Made by a program: the position numbers and the translations under genes. Positions 59,069 to 64,000 of a stretch of DNA of 64,000 nt are shown here, in pieces (the stretch's first letter is position 1; each line of letters opens with the position of its first letter). The DNA is from Hymenolepis diminuta (Eukaryota > Platyhelminthes > Cestoda > Cyclophyllidea > Hymenolepididae): contig CAADRB010000036.1 of NCBI GenBank assembly GCA_900708905.1, positions 1-64,000 on the forward strand. The letters are read 5' to 3'. Under the pieces are notes generated by a model. That model ran no database searches and had not been told where the DNA came from. It saw only the letters and a program-made list of their open reading frames with translations.

Positions 59069-62000
59069 TTAGTAGAGGGTTATGCTCAAGTGGGTAGTTG
59101 GTAGGAAGCCCTGTCTTGATCCGTCGGAGCTCACAACCGCTGTCCATCCAGATCCATCGTTATCTACTTCTAGAACGTAGAAAGCTTCTCCTGCCTTGCC
59201 TGATATACATCCTTGGTCGTTCCCTATTAAGCAACGGAAAACCATAATTTAGTTCTACTTATAATCTATGAGTAGTTGAGGGAACCAGCATTTCAGCCGC
59301 AAATACCTTCACAATCGTATTTCAACGTAGCTTGACCGACGTAATTTCCAAAGCCCTCATGAGCTGGTGATGCAGGGTCATCGACATCTGAATCAAAATC
59401 TTGAGCTGACGAACTGGAAGAAAACAAAAAAAACAACTCGATCACAAATCAAAATTTAGCACGCGATACAAAAAAATCCCAAGACATGCTTAAGTGCTAG
59501 AAGAGGGATCGAAATATAAGCAGATTGTATGACAAAACCACCGCAAAACGCTAGACACACAAAGAATTAAACTTACGTCTTTGGACTGCAGATAAAAAAT
59601 TCACAAGTTCAGATAGGCATACCAATTTGGAAATAAGCTTAGTCACTTCACTGCCGAGCACTTCATTTTACTGGGCAAATGACACTAGAGCACAAATAGA
59701 AACTAAACTAAAGCTAAATTTTGAAAGAATAATATGGAACAAGCGTAAGATTGGGTTTTGCCGATGTGCGGTACACAATTTCGGAATAAATCGAATTTCG
59801 AGCAATACTTGTTGCAGCAATAATAAGAGCGCTATACAGTAAAAAAGTATACTGACTCATATCCGTCAAGTCCTGTAAAAAGGACGTCACCTCATCAATG
59901 GAAGGTGTATAAATAGCCTAGCTCCGTGTGTTTATCTAATCCACGCACAAAGCTTCCATTCAATTTCACTCCTTGTTCTCCCAAAAATTAAAAAAATTAA
60001 TTGCCTACTCCGTTTTCAACCCCTAAATTTTTGAGACGTTTCCTTTAATTATCTAGTTACCTTAATAAAAATCCTTAGTTTATTAAGAAAATTGATCGTA
60101 GAATGCATCTTACGTCTTCTTTAATTCCTTTATTGTATATAGCATAATTTTCAAAATCCAACAAGTAAATTTGGGTTGGAGCATAGTAGATGAGTTCTTG
60201 GAGAGAAAACTGTATTGCTTTGAAAGCTCATCACCAACCAAACACTCGGTAGGAATCTCGAAAGATGAAGTTTCATAGACAAAGTGATACTAACCACAAC
60301 CGGAGGTATGCGAAAAACCCTGCTTCAGGACTAAAATCGTCTCCCATTAAGTATTACATTTAGAGCTATCCGCATCAACCTCGCATAAGCCATATTTTTG
60401 ATATGAATTTCCGTTCAAATACACTAAATAAATAAATAAATAGAGTATTAAAGGAATTAAAAGTGATACTCAGGATTGCATACATATAGATTAATTGATC
60501 ATCGATCCGAATCATCAAAACACTAAGTAAACACTAACGATTATCGGAACAATGTTACTAGATGAGACTGTAGTGGGTTTGTGGCCTACTCATTTTTCGC
60601 TATTCCCATAAATTGCGTCGTAGCTGGCTAGTCTGAATATGACTCGTCTTCCTTATTCGCACACTTTTTCAAAATATCAACAAGACAAAAATTTGTTTTT
60701 TCCCCTACATTCTCTACCCCTTCTTTTATTTTATGGGGGAAAACGAAACACAGGCACACTAAGGAAATGATACAAGAATTAATTGAAGGCGCTTTTCTCA
60801 AATCAGATATTTTAAGACCAATGCTCATGTAGATTTAGATGGTTAACCGCAAAGGTTAATTCTGACTAAAATAATGATTGTTTTAATTCAAGTTTCCCAT
60901 AAGAACGACTCCAGGATACTTTCATTCAACCATAGTCAAGTGCTGTTTGCACTTTCCTTAACGAACTTGAGTTTTCCTTCAAAAGGCTTATAGAATATGA
61001 TTAACCTACTGAATAATCGAATATATTTCAAAATCAGTGATTAAATCAAGTCACGATATGCCATTCACAAGCCAATCAAAAAATGCTAAAAAACGGAAAC
61101 AGGTAGCAAAAGCCAAACCCAGGAACATGCAACAAGATATCGCGCATGACAAATTATAGCGCAATAATGCCAAAGAACTGACGATAAACAAACCTCTGCT
61201 GTTGTTGTTGATAATAATAAGCGGGTCTAAAGAGAAAAATTAATTAAGAACAATAGAGAGAAACCTAATTTCTACAAAAGACATTTACGATCTACAGGTT
61301 AAGGTTGTTAGGTTTTTTCTTGTAACTAGTTTACCTATAACCGATAGACTGATTCTGACGGGATAATCTGTTGTCTCGGATATTCGAGAATCTTCGAATG
61401 CTGAAATGTGATTTCAGTTAAGTATAGTTTATTTGATAATAAAAGGTATAAAAGGTTAAAGACAAATCGATTTGCAAGAAAAACCACTTTCACCACAAAA
61501 GTAGACAAAGCTGGAAAATCAGAGTATTGTTGAATCATACAAAACTACCGCCTGAATTTAAGAAAAAATGCATCTAGGTAGGTACTGATCCGATGTCAAT
61601 TAAATATAATCATTCATTGAACAGCTAAATGCGACTCAGAAGCTGGTTATCTTATTGATTTATCAGTCTGTTTTCTCAAAAATGATTGGTTATTTCAGAC
61701 ATTGGACCTACTCAGATCGAGAGCCAGTCTTTTGCAAAGAGCCGGGTAGACCAGAGATTGGCCCAGAGATACCGTAGGGGTTGGTACATTCGAGAGAACT
61801 TTGAGCTTCAGCTAATGCCTGATCACCACCCATTGATTCGTAACGTGCCTATAAAGAAAAAAATCAATAAGAGATGACCTACTTAGGCAAAACTATCACT
61901 CCGTTCATATACAACTAGTTTAAAAACCAAAGTTAATGCAGATTATTGGCCGAAAGATAGTAGAAACAAACAAAGAGTATTATTATCAGAAGGTAATTAC

Positions 62001-63461
62001 AATCTCATCTTAACTTACATTGATGAAATTACAAAGAGCATACATTAAGGCTTACTAAACACGACCACTTGCATGCAAATTATATTACCTATATCATGAC
62101 TATTCTGATCGTAACGCATATTTCCACAGGATTAGAAATTTATCCATTTACCAATTATTGATTATCATATGATTACAAATTGATAACTTTGCAAAATTTA
62201 CCAAGTCCATTAGAGAAAGTGTTCACAACACTTGAATTGTGCAGAGGGAAGGGTATCTTGAAGCCAGTCTGATGAAACTCACATTTCACCACTCGTCTTA
62301 TTGGCCAACAGTATCATTAGATATGCACGGATGGAATTTGATCTGACAGCAGAGCACGCTGACACCATTAGCCGCACCCGAAAGGGAAAATAAGGATTGC
62401 TTAGGCCTCTTTCTTAGGAAGATTACTAAGCTTGGGTAACTACTAGCAAATCCATCAAGTCAGAGGAGTTAAAAGGCCTTTGCTCAAAGTTTCCAATTTA
62501 CTTCATGGATGAGAAAGTGAAGGCGGAAAGGTAAACCATACAAGAGCCCAATGAATCAGTGTTTATACTGGCTTATTCAATGAGTAAGCAGGATGCACAT
62601 TTGTAACAGAGACAAGCGCGTAAGAACACCGACAAGCATGACAAAGCTGTAACCCAAATAGGAATAAAGAAATAGGGAGTAAGGAAAAATGTGGAGTCAC
62701 AGACTGTATATGTTAAAGATTACCCAAGATTGTAGTGACCAACGTGCTCGTCTGCGAAGTAAGCGGTCATGAATTCGATGACCACTGGTGAAGACGTAAT
62801 GAACAGAATGGCCATTTGCACAGGTTAAGTCTGACTAGAGGTTAGTAAAATTTGAGTTTCTCAACAGGGAGGCTACATGACCGTACCTCTCTATCCAAGA
62901 CGAGTCTTGGAAAATGCATTTTCAAATAGAACTACTTACGGTGCTCTTACTATGTTATCCAAGCCCTCAGGAAAGAACAGAAAAGGATAATGACATACCC
63001 GGAGAAATTTCAACACAAGACGTACTTGCCTGACTAATGCATGAGTTGCTTGATTATCATATTTCATGAAGTTTCAGAGCGAAGTGAGACAATCAGGCGA
63101 AGCCAAGTTCATTTGTTTTACAGACAACATATAAAACCCCAGTATGCAAACATACTCAATCGGAAGACTTTTTAGACAGGAGGATTTAGTCTATTTAGTC
63201 CATTTAGTTTTCAGTGGTACTCCTGGCCTATTCAAATTATCGTAGTCCTTACACCACACTATAACACCCTGCATACTCAATAAGCATTATTAGGAAGATT
63301 ACAAGATTAAAATTGAAGTGAGACTCACTTCAAGTCGTTTGATTAGATCATTGAGCGAGTAGGTTTGACGATGGAGTTTGGCCATAGCGTCCTCAGTATC
63401 CTGCACATTGCCCAATTTGGGATTGCTCTTACATGAATCCAATAATCGTTGTGTAGCCTCA
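59069..63461 (-). CDS. CIP4/FBP17/TOCA-like protein, C-terminal half
   Basis: Exons 63461-63329, 61848-61712, 59413-59307 and 59223-59069 join in consistent phase. Proteins of this family have F-BAR, HR1 and SH3 domains and couple membrane curvature and Cdc42 to N-WASP-driven actin assembly. The first exon gives the end of HR1 (ATQRLLDSCKSNPKLGNVQD and following helix, like the human EALEKMKKVYEENPKLGDP region). The second is a Ser/Gly-rich linker. The third has the acidic DFDSDVDDP patch like human DFDDDFEDDEP. The last two form the SH3 domain: ATLKYDCEG, GKAGEAFYVLEVDNDGSGW, GFLPTTHLSI, with stop two residues later. The F-BAR half and start are outside the window on the right. Introns are 83, 2298 and 1480 nt; SINE-like and R5 repeats lie in or beside them. 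Confidence 0.85.
60840..60940 (+). repeat. SINE-like element, copy 5 (intron)
   Basis: Contains GGTTAATTCTGACTAAAAT and CAAGTTTCCCATAAGAACGA, CTCCAGGATACTTTC, close to the copy at 30300-30450. It lies in an intron of the CIP4-like gene. Confidence 0.45.
62215..62330 (+). repeat. Short dispersed repeat R5, copy 2
   Basis: Partner of 34630-34760: GTGTTCACAACACTTGAATTG, AGAGGGAAGGGTATCTT, TGAAACTCACATT and a following CCAC(T/C) segment. Confidence 0.5.
62690..62960 (+). repeat. SINE-like element, copy 6 (intron)
   Basis: Best-preserved head: GTAGTGACCAACGTGCTCG, TCTGCGAAGTAAGCGGTCA, TGAATTCGATGACC, resembling D-arm to T-arm sequence of a tRNA. The body shared with the other copies follows (CAGAATGGCCATTTGCACAG, GTTAAGTCTGACTAG). 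Lies in an intron of the CIP4-like gene. Confidence 0.55.
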
Positions 63462-64000
63462 CTAAAGGAGATCACAAAAATCAAGGTAAATTTTATAAGA
63501 ACTTAATCGAAGAAACCACTAAATAGCCTGCAATTAATGCACTACAATTTTATCCAATTTGATAACTTTCTGAGTCATAGCTCTGTAGATGTCCAAAAAT
63601 AATTATTCGATATGCTCTGATAACTTAGAACAGGAAAATGTGATATCTAGTCAGAAAATATTTATTGAAGAATACGTTTGCCAAATGCAAATACTACACG
63701 AGATTTGAAGCCATCAAACAAGTTAAAAGCGTTTACGAGCCTGTTGACTTATATTTGCTCTGTCCTAGTCATCCTAGGATTCTAGTAAACAAAAAATTTA
63801 AAATAGCACTGTATCCAATTAATAAAATTCTGAGTACCAGACCAAATTAGACTAGAGATTCTTCAAGGAACTAAGGACTAACCGCGTGCATTTTTTGCTA
63901 ACAGTAAAATAATGGGAGAAGGGAACAAACGCCAGTGTTTAGCGAGCGGAACCCCAGCAAATTAAGATAGGATGAGGAAGTTCTTCGTTCGTAAGATGAG
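63462..64000. other. Right-edge intron sequence, no exon seen
   Basis: Should be intron of the CIP4-like gene upstream of its HR1 exon. No exon with the required phase (two bases carried over) was recognised before the window ends. Confidence 0.5.

Noticed and set aside
61686..61877. Plus-strand open frame with a CAG acceptor at its start
   Set aside because: It is the antisense of a linker exon of the CIP4-like gene (61848-61712), whose borders and phases match both neighbouring exons exactly.
1..64000. CRISPR arrays, bacterial operons or prophage
   Set aside because: No regularly spaced repeats of that kind; the spliced genes show a eukaryotic genome.

Overview
The window looks like nuclear DNA of a parasitic flatworm. 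The base composition is AT-rich. The protein-coding genes are animal-type (NAPE-PLD, VMP1, SNRNP27, DRAP1, FNBP4, glutaredoxin, a CIP4/FBP17/TOCA protein). Introns fall into two size classes: very short (30 to about 43 nt) and very long (up to about 3.7 kb). Several start codons sit 3 to 13 nt downstream of a splice-acceptor-like TAG or CAG, as expected for spliced-leader trans-splicing. Old repeats lie between genes and in the long introns. Tapeworm or fluke fits best; I cannot name the species.

Layout. 1-6985: no supported gene. 6986-10167: a compact cluster made of a CPYC glutaredoxin (-), divergent SNRNP27 (+), and FNBP4-like (-) tail-to-tail with SNRNP27. 12255-21465: a complete five-exon NAPE-PLD gene (+) with all seven metal ligands; two introns are over 3 kb and one carries repeats. 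About 23700-24330: a decayed non-LTR retrotransposon endonuclease (-). 25062-25445: a single-exon zinc finger plus KOW protein (-). 28687-35872: a seven-exon VMP1 gene (-) with repeat-rich introns. 39750-41402: broken SMYD4-like SET-domain pieces, one of them in inverted orientation. 42109-42437: a decayed third zinc finger plus KOW copy (+). 45337-45723: the second intact copy (-). 48750-54716: the last exons of an unrecognised minus-strand gene around an assembly gap (49862-50686) that is flanked by a 30-bp tandem repeat and a near-perfect hairpin. 56734-57314: DRAP1/NC2-alpha (+). 59069-63461: the 3' half of a CIP4/FBP17/TOCA gene (-), giving the end of the HR1 domain, a linker and an SH3 domain; the F-BAR half would lie beyond the right edge.

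The genes are unrelated housekeeping and signalling functions (splicing, transcription repression, redox, autophagy and ER lipid handling, N-acylethanolamine synthesis, actin and membrane remodelling) and do not form an operon. The least ordinary item is the small zinc finger plus KOW family: two intact copies and one pseudogene within 21 kb, with C-x2-C-x12-H-x5-H and KOW modules that I cannot assign to a named family. Gene models were spliced by hand from the sequence. All splice junctions keep frame, but none has been tested by transcript data.
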